A DNA stretch of 64,000 nt from a virus. The notes below the pieces were generated by a model. The model saw only the letters and a program-made list of their open reading frames with translations. It had not been told where the DNA came from and did no database searches. A program made the position numbers and the translations under genes. This document shows, piece after piece, positions 1 through 8,734 of this stretch. The DNA is taken from the IMG/VR virus record IMGVR_UViG_3300037010_003311, positions 124,001 through 188,000 of that record. One strand, written 5' to 3'. Positions within the stretch are counted from its first letter, which is position 1. Every line of letters begins with the position of its first letter.

Positions 1-1555
1 TTATGAGGGCTAATGTATATAATTTAACTGGTTGTACAATAGGGTCAAATATACTTGTTCCATACGGTGCATATTTATTAATTGGTGCTGAAAAGTTTAC
101 TAAGTGGTTACTAGATAAGAATCTAAATTTTAATTTAGATTTCTCTTTAATTTTATTATAAAGAATAGATTTAATACTATATAGAGAATCATCTGGTAAT
201 TTTAACTCATCAAAGTTAAAATTTTTATTCATTGTCTTAGAACGGCTTACTCGGATAATTTCTAAAATATTATCAGTAATAAACTTTGTCATTTTATCAA
301 TGGCTTCTTTGGTATTCTCTCTTCCATCTTTAGTTGCGTTAGTTTTACCATCAGATAGGAAACGTTTATAGACATCGATTTCATTAGATTCTTTAGAAGT
401 ACCATTATCTTCAATAATGATATAGCCATAAAGAATTGATTCGTCTTCAACTATAATAACTTTAGATGGATCAATACCGCGGAGCTGAATATCTTTTAGT
501 TTATCTATATCTAAATCTTCTAGATCTTCAAAATTGTAATCTTCATCCTCTGGGTTGGCATTGTTATCTGTACGGTATTGGTCATTCAAGAATGAAAATA
601 TATTATTCTCTTCTAGTAATACTTTTGGTTGGTTAGTTTTTAAAAAGGATTTTAATTTTAAACTGAAATCTGTTTCCGTAACGGCGCCACCATTCATACC
701 AACGAAAGCGTTTTCGAGCAGCATAGGTTCATCCCCACCATCAACATTAAAACCAATAGCTTCAAATTCAAAAAGATCTTTATAATATGCATGCTCTTTT
801 TTCAACTTTTCTGGAAAACTAGATTCCTGCAATAATTTGCTAGTATTAATAAAATTTTCTAGATTAGAAAAATTTACAATTTCCATAAAATAATTACCAT
901 ACTTTAATGTTTTGGGGATAATAAAATTCTTTAACTTGTTTTCTAATTCATAATAAGAAAACATGGTTTTTAAAAGATTTTCATAATGTTTTTTAATCTG
1001 AGTTTGTTCATCGCGAAAAACCATATTTGGATTATCACCAATAAATAAAAATCTTTTGGTCTGAATATTCTTCACGAAGATATTTTGGATATAAACATCC
1101 TGCATACGGAACGCTATATAATTCAAATCTGGAATTTCATCGTAAATCTGATAACGATCTTTTCTGTCACCACTTATAATGAAATCATTAAAATTACCAA
1201 GTAAGTTACTACTACTAGTGTTTAAAAATTCTCTAGTCTGATCTTCTTCTTTTGTAATATTTGCATTAGTAGTTAAACCATTGCTAGTGCGAATTTGTTG
1301 TATAGATTTACTAAAATCTTCTATTTCAAATCTCTGTACTTTATTAGCTACCGAGGAAAATGAACCATTATTCGATATGACATCTTCATAAACCGATTTT
1401 AACGACTTATCAATATTATCAATAAGTTTCATAGAGTTAAGGCTATTTAGTATAGTTTGATGGGTTGGTATTGGATTACCATTAGCATCAACACCACCAC
1501 CACCAACACCAACATCGCCCAAACTATCATCACTTCCCAAATCTCCAAAACCCAT
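1..1555 (-). CDS. Putative portal vertex protein (T4 gp20-like), C-terminus cut by the window edge
   Basis: An open frame of 518 codons starts at ATG 1555 and runs off the left edge without a stop. In tailed phages the portal is the dodecameric head vertex through which DNA is packaged. The N-terminus is acidic and glycine-rich (a run of Gly around residues 16-20), followed by a mixed alpha/beta body. The visible end carries a stretch with NKYAPYGTSIFDPIVQPVK, resembling the part of gp20-like portals where the chain enters the channel region. It closes a run of virion genes headed by the terminase, 4 bp after the previous stop, a typical place for a portal. The assignment rests on overall look and context; no catalytic motif exists to confirm it. 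It could be another large head or tail protein. Confidence 0.55.
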   Translation of the reverse strand, partial: MGFGDLGSDDSLGDVGVGGGGVDANGNPIPTHQTILNSLNSMKLIDNIDKSLKSVYEDVISNNGSFSSVANKVQRFEIEDFSKSIQQIRTSNGLTTNANITKEEDQTREFLNTSSSNLLGNFNDFIISGDRKDRYQIYDEIPDLNYIAFRMQDVYIQNIFVKNIQTKRFLFIGDNPNMVFRDEQTQIKKHYENLLKTMFSYYELENKLKNFIIPKTLKYGNYFMEIVNFSNLENFINTSKLLQESSFPEKLKKEHAYYKDLFEFEAIGFNVDGGDEPMLLENAFVGMNGGAVTETDFSLKLKSFLKTNQPKVLLEENNIFSFLNDQYRTDNNANPEDEDYNFEDLEDLDIDKLKDIQLRGIDPSKVIIVEDESILYGYIIIEDNGTSKESNEIDVYKRFLSDGKTNATKDGRENTKEAIDKMTKFITDNILEIIRVSRSKTMNKNFNFDELKLPDDSLYSIKSILYNKIKEKSKLKFRFLSSNHLVNFSAPINKYAPYGTSIFDPIVQPVKLYTLALI

Positions 1556-1559
1556 ATCA

Positions 1560-1988
1560 TCAGCTTCCCATAATCGCATCAATCATCCTTCTATTTATTT
1601 TTGCACTAGCTGTACCATTTGTATTATCTTTAAAATGCTCCATACTTTTATTGAATAGAGTTAAAAAGGTTTGGTGTATATATAATTGTAAGCCAGCTTT
1701 CGTATATACTTGTGCTAGGTTATCGATCAGTCTTTCATTAAGACTTGTACTAACATCAACAAAAAACCGTTGTTTAATCTCACTTAATACATTCTGGCTG
1801 ATATCTCGATCCATAATAATATTGGCTAAAAAATCATTCAATAAATAAAATTCAAACTTAGTCTTTAAATATCTATCAAAAAACTGCAAACTATTTTGAA
1901 GACTGGTATCGAATATCATACCCTCATGATATGGTAGCGGTTGAGGTTTGGCTCGATTAGAACCCCAAATTTTTTTAAAAAATTCCAT
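1560..1988 (-). CDS. Small virion-cluster protein of unknown function (142 aa)
   Basis: A 142-codon frame ending in TGA four bases before the putative portal start. It is mostly helical by composition, with a basic, proline-containing N-terminus and no cysteines, signal peptide or membrane segment. I recognise no family. It lies between a 95-aa acidic protein and the portal in a tightly packed block, so it is probably co-translated with them and could be a neck, connector or head-completion factor. That role is inferred from position only. The ATG at 1988 follows AAAAGGTAATTTTA, a usable ribosome site. Confidence 0.6.
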   Translation of the reverse strand: MEFFKKIWGSNRAKPQPLPYHEGMIFDTSLQNSLQFFDRYLKTKFEFYLLNDFLANIIMDRDISQNVLSEIKQRFFVDVSTSLNERLIDNLAQVYTKAGLQLYIHQTFLTLFNKSMEHFKDNTNGTASAKINRRMIDAIMGS

Positions 1989-2005
1989 TAAAATTACCTT
2001 TTGTA

Positions 2006-2293
2006 TTAGTTGAATAATTTATCTACATCTAATGAAGCTATAGTAAAACTATTATGTATGTTGAAGTTTTTTTGGTTGCTTATACTACCGGTACCACCTA
2101 CCGTAGTTTCGGTGGTTGCGTCCAACAATGTAACTTCATCTAGTTCATCTAGTTCGTTTAGTGGACTAATCTCATTAATCTGTTCGTTTAACTTTGTTTC
2201 AAAATTATCAGATTCCTGATCTCTGAAATCATAATTATCTACTATTTCATCTTCGAAATCATCTAGGCCCTGTAGGTCATCATCGAAATCCAT
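2006..2293 (-). CDS. Acidic small protein of unknown function (95 aa)
   Basis: The frame is open from ATG 2314, but I prefer ATG 2293 (MDFDDDLQGL), because the upstream ATG has no ribosome site while the inner one is preceded by AGAGAGAAT. The protein is very rich in Asp and Glu, especially in its first 60 residues, with a short hydrophobic C-terminus. Such acidic proteins in phage structural blocks are often assembly or scaffold helpers, but nothing here proves that. It sits between the baseplate-like 416-aa gene and the 142-aa gene, about 17 bases before the latter. Confidence 0.55.
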   Translation of the reverse strand: MDFDDDLQGLDDFEDEIVDNYDFRDQESDNFETKLNEQINEISPLNELDELDEVTLLDATTETTVGGTGSISNQKNFNIHNSFTIASLDVDKLFN

Positions 2294-2322
2294 TACTTTT
2301 ATTCTCTCTTTCATTTTAAATT

Positions 2323-2330
2323 TATTTATA
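2323..2330 (-). promoter_or_regulatory. Possible T4-type late promoter box TATAAATA
   Basis: The minus strand reads TATAAATA here, the consensus of T4 late promoters. It overlaps the stop codon of the 416-aa gene and lies about 30 bases before the preferred start of the 95-aa protein. In so AT-rich a genome one octamer can occur by chance. Confidence 0.25.
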
Positions 2331-3576
2331 TAAATAAAGTTTGCTTCTTTATATCCTTACTAATCGCCACCAGATTATTAATACTATCTTTCTCAGCTGG
2401 CCCATTAGGAATATTACTAGTATCTTTACTCATATCCGTAGCTCCACCAATACTAAAAATAATATCAGAAGGATCGGTCATACTATAATCTTTCATTTTA
2501 CCTTGTGCAAATCCATCATTGATTGGAACAATAACTAAACGAACATCAACGTTAAGTGGTTCATCATACTTATTATAAATAGTTTCTACCCCACCTCTTG
2601 TAATATTAATGGCATTTATAATACCATATTTAATATGCATAATACCATAAGCGTTCACATTCCAAATCATTGGATAACCATAGGTAAGACCATCGAAAGT
2701 AACTGGTGCGGCCGCTCGCAAAAGTATCTCTAATGGATCCTTAATATATTGTTGGATACTATCAGGATCACCACTCGGAGAAACTAGTTTAATATTTAAA
2801 TTTAGAGTACTACTATAATCAGTATTCGACCAAACTTTAGGTAGTTCAATTTTGACACCTTGTACTAAACCAGATAATGCCCCAAGTAAACCAAACTTGC
2901 CCTGTATTGCCAGCATACTTATACCAGCGTCTGATGTATATGATTTATACATCCCAGTTAGTAAACCCGCGGCTTGACCAACCGATGATTGGCTAATACT
3001 GTTACCAATTCCTTCAGCATACGCCTGTATCTTATTTTTTTCAGTATGATTAGAAATAACTTCGTTTGCTGTACCATCAGTTGTACCAAATACCATAAAC
3101 CCATTTCCAAGCGCTTTAAAGTTTGGAGGGTCTTTTAAGGTGCGGCCAAGATTTAGTAAATATGACCATTGATTTGTAGCTTTAAATGAAGTAACGGTTA
3201 GTGTAGCTATACCAGATGTGGTCTCCTCCAATTTGGTGATACTATCCGAAAACTTTTGCGTCCAACTTTCGCCGTCATTCTTTGCACTATTAGCTAGTGC
3301 GTCATATAAGTTCTTTATGAGTTCGGTTAAATCGGTTATAGTTTTACTTATAGCTTGCTCAGTGGTATTGTCTTTACCATCTGTTAAGGTTTTACCAATA
3401 TCAACCAGGTCCCCAAGCAAACCACCAGCATTCATTTTATAACCGGTTGGTATAAATTCTATCATCGATAAATTTTTTAATAGTCGGTTAGTGTAGAGGC
3501 CAGCTTTGCCGGCTTCAGGTAAAATTGAGTCATTATACCCTGGCATTTTACCTATTACATATTTACCATTTGCCAT
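2326..3576 (-). CDS. Putative baseplate / tail-tube-cap protein (416 aa)
   Basis: A 416-codon frame with a strong ribosome site (AAAGGAGATATC before ATG 3576). The first half contains a variable, helical Thr/Lys-rich segment. The last 150 residues hold a pattern seen in baseplate hub and tail-tube-initiator proteins of the T4 gp48/gp54 kind: a Trp-containing strand (YPMIWNVNAYG), an IxxINITRGG strand and a terminal beta strand VDVRLVIVP. It follows the tape-measure-like gene after 11 bases, again where tail initiator proteins are encoded. The family link is pattern-based and not certain; it may simply be another virion protein. Confidence 0.45.
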   Translation of the reverse strand: MANGKYVIGKMPGYNDSILPEAGKAGLYTNRLLKNLSMIEFIPTGYKMNAGGLLGDLVDIGKTLTDGKDNTTEQAISKTITDLTELIKNLYDALANSAKNDGESWTQKFSDSITKLEETTSGIATLTVTSFKATNQWSYLLNLGRTLKDPPNFKALGNGFMVFGTTDGTANEVISNHTEKNKIQAYAEGIGNSISQSSVGQAAGLLTGMYKSYTSDAGISMLAIQGKFGLLGALSGLVQGVKIELPKVWSNTDYSSTLNLNIKLVSPSGDPDSIQQYIKDPLEILLRAAAPVTFDGLTYGYPMIWNVNAYGIMHIKYGIINAINITRGGVETIYNKYDEPLNVDVRLVIVPINDGFAQGKMKDYSMTDPSDIIFSIGGATDMSKDTSNIPNGPAEKDSINNLVAISKDIKKQTLFI

Positions 3577-3587
3577 GATATCTCCTT

Positions 3588-6500
3588 TTAATGTTTTGTA
3601 TACAATGGTGCAAATTGTACATCTTTAAATTTAGGATAACTATAAACCTTTTCAATGTAATCCCATAATGTTTCAGAATTCTTTTGATTATTTTTAATCT
3701 GTTCAAGCTGTTGGGCTAAAACATTTAATCCTTGGTTTGCGGTGTTTGCTGCAGCCAGGGCAACAGCATTCGACTGCTCTAGCAATTGGTTGCTAGCCTT
3801 TAATTGTTCATTATGTGTTTTCAATTGTGCCATAGTTTCTTCATGTTGTGCTTTAACCTGTTTATGCGAATCAACTACCGCTTTTTTAACTTTATCAACC
3901 CCTGAACTTGTTGTATCAGTCGCACTAGTTCCACTACCATTACCAGAAATACTAGTAACTAAAGAATCTATAGTTGATGTTGTGGTTTTAATCGCATCAT
4001 CGGTTGCTTTAGCTTGAGCAGTTACTCCACCTTCTATATAACTACCAGTTAAATTTAAAATGGTATTGCTTATTATTTTATCGAGTGCGGCATCTAAATC
4101 ACCACTAGAATAATGGCTCTTAAATGGCACATGTTTTTTCAGTTGAGCTCGTAAATCATTGATTTCTGCTCTTGTAATTTTTCCATCGGCTGACGCCTTT
4201 TTATACCACGGCCCAGTTACTCCATTCATATAATTGTATTCTGAAGTTAAATATTGTTGAAGGGATTTAATCTTTTTATCTGATTGATTAGAGGTTACAA
4301 AATTTTTTAAAGATGCTGGCATATTAGAAAAATAGTTTTGTTCCCAAAAATCTTCTTGTATTTTGCCAACCCCTTTCATATTTAATAATTGTTTTAACCA
4401 GGCTCGTTGGGAGTTAGATAAAACTTTACCATTTTTTGCAGCATCTACCGCATCATCTATTAATGATTTATGTTGTATATAAAATGAGTCGTTTTGAATA
4501 CTTTTATCTGCTAAAATTTTATCTAATACTTGTCCAGCCACTCCAGCTTTTCTATCAAATTGGTAGGCACCTATAGCATTTAAAGTGCCTTTATCATCCC
4601 CCGATTCATTATAGCGAATGTTTCCATAATCGGCATTTGCTGTTCCAGTTTCTCGTAAATGTAATATCGATTTAAAATCACCTTTACCAAATTGTGCAGT
4701 AAATTGATCAATTCTCTTGCCACTGACTACAGCATCTGTATTCGTTTGCCCAGTACCTAAACCGGCTGCATCTTTTATAGTAGATGATATCTGTTCACCC
4801 ATATAGGTTATAACTTTACCGAGTGATAAAAATGGACCAAATATAACTGAACCAAGAATACCACCAATCAACATACCAATAATACTATCTTCCCCAAAAA
4901 TCATACTTGATACTTTCATACCCTCTTTTACACCAGGCATATTTTCTTTAAGCCAACCACCAGTTTTTTTAGCAGCTCCTTTAAAATCAAAATTGCTAAT
5001 AGCTTTAGAAATTTTTACTATACCAGCTTCTGCATAATTACCTAAGATACCACCAATACCTGCTCCAAGTACTGATCCAAGACCTGGCAGTAAGTATGTA
5101 CCAAGTATACCACCAACTCCAGCTCCAATAGTAATTCCTAGATTATTTTTTACCATATTACTAATAGCTTCCCAAGTGGTAGCTTCAGAACCATCACTAT
5201 TAGTTTCAAATTGTTTAAACCAGTCTTGGAATTTATCTTGCGCTAATTTACCAATCATTGATCCTACCATCATGCCCGGATAACCACCAATTGCAAAACC
5301 TGCTGCACCACCAAGTATTGAACCAGCGTCTTTAATTAGGTTCCCACTAACCGATTTTATTTTATCTAAAAAGCTACGGTCTTTACCAGTCTTTGGATCA
5401 GTATCTGGTTCCATTAAATAACCAAGTACAGCATCACCACCAAGAGCTAGTAACCCAGCTTTACCCATACCAGCAACCTTACCACCAAGATATGAATTAG
5501 CAGATACGGCAGCTCTACCTGCCGCCCTACCCGCTTCTTTTAAAGTCGCTTTAGTATTAGTACGGACTTGTTTAAACCAGTTCCCTTTTTCTTTATGTTC
5601 CTCTAGCTTTTTAACATTTTCTCCATGCGCGGATGCTGCTTCACTCATTTTAGCTTTAGCTTCATTTAACTGAACATTGGCATCAAATATTGCTTGCTGT
5701 TTAGCTTCCTTAGCTGCTTTACTTTTAGCTTCGGTTGCATTAACCCTATCCAGATGGTCTTGTGCACTATTAATCGCGTCCATCTTACCTTTTAAATGTT
5801 CTTTAGTTTTATCGGCTTCTGCTTTAAGAGTAGCTTCTTTAATATGTCTGGCATTAACCATATCCATAATGGAGCCACCAAAATTTTTAAGACCTGGTAT
5901 TTTATTAACTAGGAAAGATGCAGTCTTACCAACAACGGCAGCTAGAATCATACCAGATACCGCAAGATGACCCCTCACCATGTCGGTTAATGATTTATAT
6001 TTATCATTCATTTTAGATAAAGCCGCAGCCAGCCCGAAAGCACCAAGCATTAAAGGCATTGATGTTAAGAAATTATCATCACCTCGTTCTTTCTTAGTCT
6101 TTGGATCGAGAAAACTAGCTATTCTAGCTAACCAGCGGATCTGTTCAGTTTGAGCCGTATTATTTTTCTTTAATTCCTCGGTCTGAGCTTCTTCATTTAT
6201 AAAAGCTTTAGCTTGAGCATCCTTTTGTTCTTGTGCTTGGGCTTTCTGTAAGTCAGTTTCATTCCCCCCAGCTAGACCTAGATGGTTGCGGCGATCAGCT
6301 TCTAAGAATGAAACCATCTCTGGAAATTTAGAAACTTGCCATTTAGGAATAACATGTTCGTCTTCGTGGACTACCCCAACTGGTTTTTCACCAGAGCTAT
6401 CAGGTTTAGTACCAGGTTTTGCTTTACCAGTATCACCCCCATCATTAAAACCTCTTCCGCCAGAGGCCATATGTGCCATAAGGGGATCAAATTCGTTTAC

Positions 6501-8573
6501 TAAATCCCGAATATGATTAAAATTATTATAAGCATATTCTCTAGATCTACTTACCGCGCGCCTACCAGCTAATTGTTCAAAGATCATACCCATAGTACTA
6601 TTTGGGAGGGTTTGACCTAACTCTCGTCTAAGTTTATCTTTAATAGTTTTATTACGAGCTCGTATTTCGTCAGCTGTCATAAGTTTACCGCTGAACTCGT
6701 CCATTGTTCTATCTTCGTCAGCTTGGAAAACACCAAGTTTATTACCGCGGCGTTGACGCTTAGATTCCATCTCAGCTAGGAATTTTAAATAATGGGCCTG
6801 TTCCGCATTATAGTTAACTAGTTTAGTAACTTGGTTAACGAAGTCCCCACTTAAGTAACTAGACATTAAATCAGATTTACTTAAACGATTTGCTCCAATA
6901 GCTGTGCGTAAGGTTCCTTCATCTTGTTCAGGATTAGAGTAAGTACTAGCCATATAGTTCTTGAGTTCTTTTTTTGCTCTATTCCAAAACGAGTCCGTCG
7001 GGTTACCGTCGCTGTCTACACCTTTCCAAGCATTATGTATATTCTTTATCCCTTTCCGACCCATTTTAAAGCCGCCAGATAGCGTATGCCATCCAGGAAT
7101 ATAACCAAGCATTTCATCTAAACCTTGCCATAACGATTCGAATGGCATATCTGGGTGGTCTTCTTCTTGTAAGGTTCTCTTTAAAAGATCTCCGGCATGA
7201 CCAGGTCTAGCTATACCAAAACCATCTTTACGAATACTTAATAATTCGTGACCAAGATACCTAATACCCTCATACATACCAGCAGCGAGCGAAATAGATT
7301 TAGAATAGTAAGAATCACTCGATTGAAGCACTTGGGCAGCACTAGTATGTAAAAGATCAGTAAATGCTACACTTATACTAAATTTTTCACTAAACTCTTG
7401 CTTAGCGTCCATTTCATGACGTTTACGATTTGCCCTATTAAATAACTCAACGCTACTTTTACCAGACAAAGTATTACCAATTTGATCACCAATAGATACT
7501 ACTGATTTAAGGTTTTGCCCAAATTGTGCAAAGCTTTGAGCAGCTTTCTGTAACATGTTTGGTGCCCGGCGAGTACCTTTTTGGTTATATATAGCAGCAT
7601 AACCATCTTCGCCAAACTTTTCGGAAGCTACATTTTGACCAGAGTTTGCTCCACCAACATCCTTATATTCTCTAGCATTAATAACTTCCTCAGCCATCGG
7701 TGCCAATACGCTTGTATGGCTCTCGATTAGCATTAAGACGTTAACCATTAAAGCTTCAGCTGGTGTTAATTGGCCTAACCCTTGGAGCAACCGTAATTGG
7801 CCTTGGATCTGAATCATATTACTATGTTGAATTTCTAACTGCATACCATTATGCAGTTGCATATTAGTATTAGCTGTAAACCGCTTAATATTATATGAAC
7901 CAGCGGCATCCATCATTTTAGACAGTTTACCCCCAGCCATATTAAGGGCCATCATAGTCATAATACCCATCAGTGCTGGTGGCATACTGCCAAGTAGTGC
8001 GCCTTTTGTTCCAGCACCTAAGAGAGAACCTATATTACCAGCTCCACCCATCATACCAGCGGAGAACATACCTAGGCCCTTGCCACCCGACATAGCACCC
8101 ATAAGGGTAAGTGGACTAACATCATGTAAAATATCTGGCATATAACCTAGAGCACCAGCTGCTTTAATAGCTGCACCAGTCGTCCCAATAGACTTACCAA
8201 TGTTAATTAAACCCATATTAGATAAAGCAGCTATATCTCCACCGGAATTTTGATAGCCTACTCTAGAACGGAGAGTAGCAATAGTCTTAATGTTTGCTTG
8301 GTTTTGTTGTTGTGTTTTATAACCGGTTGCCAAATCTCTTAAAGCTGTTGCCCCCATACCAACTGCACCCATATGTTGCATTATTGGACTACTGGTAGCA
8401 TTAGCAACTCCGGGTAATGCTGAATGGCCCATAGCGGAAAGCATTTTAAGCAGACTTAATTTTTGAGCAAGTGAACCCGCACTATCCATAATTGTAGAAG
8501 CTATTTTGCTCTCTTCCATCTCGCGTAACTCGCGCTCATATCGAGCACGTATTTCGTCTATATTTTGGCTCAT
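3588..8573 (-). CDS. Tape-measure-like virion protein with a lysozyme-like segment (1661 aa)
   Basis: The longest protein of the tail block (1661 aa), with AGAGG before ATG 8573. The N-terminal 250 residues are Gly/Ala/Met-rich with hydrophobic helices. A long charged helical part runs through the middle (coiled-coil-like, about residues 850-1000). Glycine-zipper-like hydrophobic stretches follow (about 1040-1260). At about 1290-1500 comes a globular segment starting LRETGTANADYGNIRYNESG, in which the Glu of RETG and the following GAYQFD resemble a lysozyme or transglycosylase core. A last coiled coil ends the protein. Tape measures set tail length and often carry peptidoglycan-cutting domains used at infection. 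The size, hydrophobic zippers and location between terminase and baseplate-like genes support this. The enzymatic domain is a resemblance only. Confidence 0.6.
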   Translation of the reverse strand: MSQNIDEIRARYERELREMEESKIASTIMDSAGSLAQKLSLLKMLSAMGHSALPGVANATSSPIMQHMGAVGMGATALRDLATGYKTQQQNQANIKTIATLRSRVGYQNSGGDIAALSNMGLINIGKSIGTTGAAIKAAGALGYMPDILHDVSPLTLMGAMSGGKGLGMFSAGMMGGAGNIGSLLGAGTKGALLGSMPPALMGIMTMMALNMAGGKLSKMMDAAGSYNIKRFTANTNMQLHNGMQLEIQHSNMIQIQGQLRLLQGLGQLTPAEALMVNVLMLIESHTSVLAPMAEEVINAREYKDVGGANSGQNVASEKFGEDGYAAIYNQKGTRRAPNMLQKAAQSFAQFGQNLKSVVSIGDQIGNTLSGKSSVELFNRANRKRHEMDAKQEFSEKFSISVAFTDLLHTSAAQVLQSSDSYYSKSISLAAGMYEGIRYLGHELLSIRKDGFGIARPGHAGDLLKRTLQEEDHPDMPFESLWQGLDEMLGYIPGWHTLSGGFKMGRKGIKNIHNAWKGVDSDGNPTDSFWNRAKKELKNYMASTYSNPEQDEGTLRTAIGANRLSKSDLMSSYLSGDFVNQVTKLVNYNAEQAHYLKFLAEMESKRQRRGNKLGVFQADEDRTMDEFSGKLMTADEIRARNKTIKDKLRRELGQTLPNSTMGMIFEQLAGRRAVSRSREYAYNNFNHIRDLVNEFDPLMAHMASGGRGFNDGGDTGKAKPGTKPDSSGEKPVGVVHEDEHVIPKWQVSKFPEMVSFLEADRRNHLGLAGGNETDLQKAQAQEQKDAQAKAFINEEAQTEELKKNNTAQTEQIRWLARIASFLDPKTKKERGDDNFLTSMPLMLGAFGLAAALSKMNDKYKSLTDMVRGHLAVSGMILAAVVGKTASFLVNKIPGLKNFGGSIMDMVNARHIKEATLKAEADKTKEHLKGKMDAINSAQDHLDRVNATEAKSKAAKEAKQQAIFDANVQLNEAKAKMSEAASAHGENVKKLEEHKEKGNWFKQVRTNTKATLKEAGRAAGRAAVSANSYLGGKVAGMGKAGLLALGGDAVLGYLMEPDTDPKTGKDRSFLDKIKSVSGNLIKDAGSILGGAAGFAIGGYPGMMVGSMIGKLAQDKFQDWFKQFETNSDGSEATTWEAISNMVKNNLGITIGAGVGGILGTYLLPGLGSVLGAGIGGILGNYAEAGIVKISKAISNFDFKGAAKKTGGWLKENMPGVKEGMKVSSMIFGEDSIIGMLIGGILGSVIFGPFLSLGKVITYMGEQISSTIKDAAGLGTGQTNTDAVVSGKRIDQFTAQFGKGDFKSILHLRETGTANADYGNIRYNESGDDKGTLNAIGAYQFDRKAGVAGQVLDKILADKSIQNDSFYIQHKSLIDDAVDAAKNGKVLSNSQRAWLKQLLNMKGVGKIQEDFWEQNYFSNMPASLKNFVTSNQSDKKIKSLQQYLTSEYNYMNGVTGPWYKKASADGKITRAEINDLRAQLKKHVPFKSHYSSGDLDAALDKIISNTILNLTGSYIEGGVTAQAKATDDAIKTTTSTIDSLVTSISGNGSGTSATDTTSSGVDKVKKAVVDSHKQVKAQHEETMAQLKTHNEQLKASNQLLEQSNAVALAAANTANQGLNVLAQQLEQIKNNQKNSETLWDYIEKVYSYPKFKDVQFAPLYTKH

Positions 8574-8601
8574 ACTACCTCTTTAAAAAAATTTTTTTAA
8601 C

Positions 8602-8679
8602 TTTTATTTCAAAAGTTTCTAGAAATCCTATAGCTTCAAAGCTATAAAAACATGTGTAATATAGAAATATACCTCTATG
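8602..8679 (+). repeat. Left copy of a 78-bp inverted repeat flanking the terminase gene
   Basis: This segment is the reverse complement of 10874-10951, with 70 of 78 positions identical by my count. It contains an 18-bp hairpin (TATAGCTT-CA-AAGCTATA) and the decamer TATAGAAATA, which here points rightwards on the plus strand (8660-8669), away from any plus-strand gene. The copy lies in the 161-bp gap between terminase and tape-measure genes. Confidence 0.85.
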
Positions 8680-8734
8680 ATTGCAATTATCTCTAAGCAG
8701 CTATAAAAAATATTTCTAATATGATCGAAATTTT

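Noticed and set aside
555-785. Plus-strand frames of 60-104 codons opposite the structural genes (for example 555-785, 3742-4017, 39505-39819)
   Set aside because: All lie opposite good minus-strand genes and have serine/leucine-rich composition typical of antisense shadow frames.
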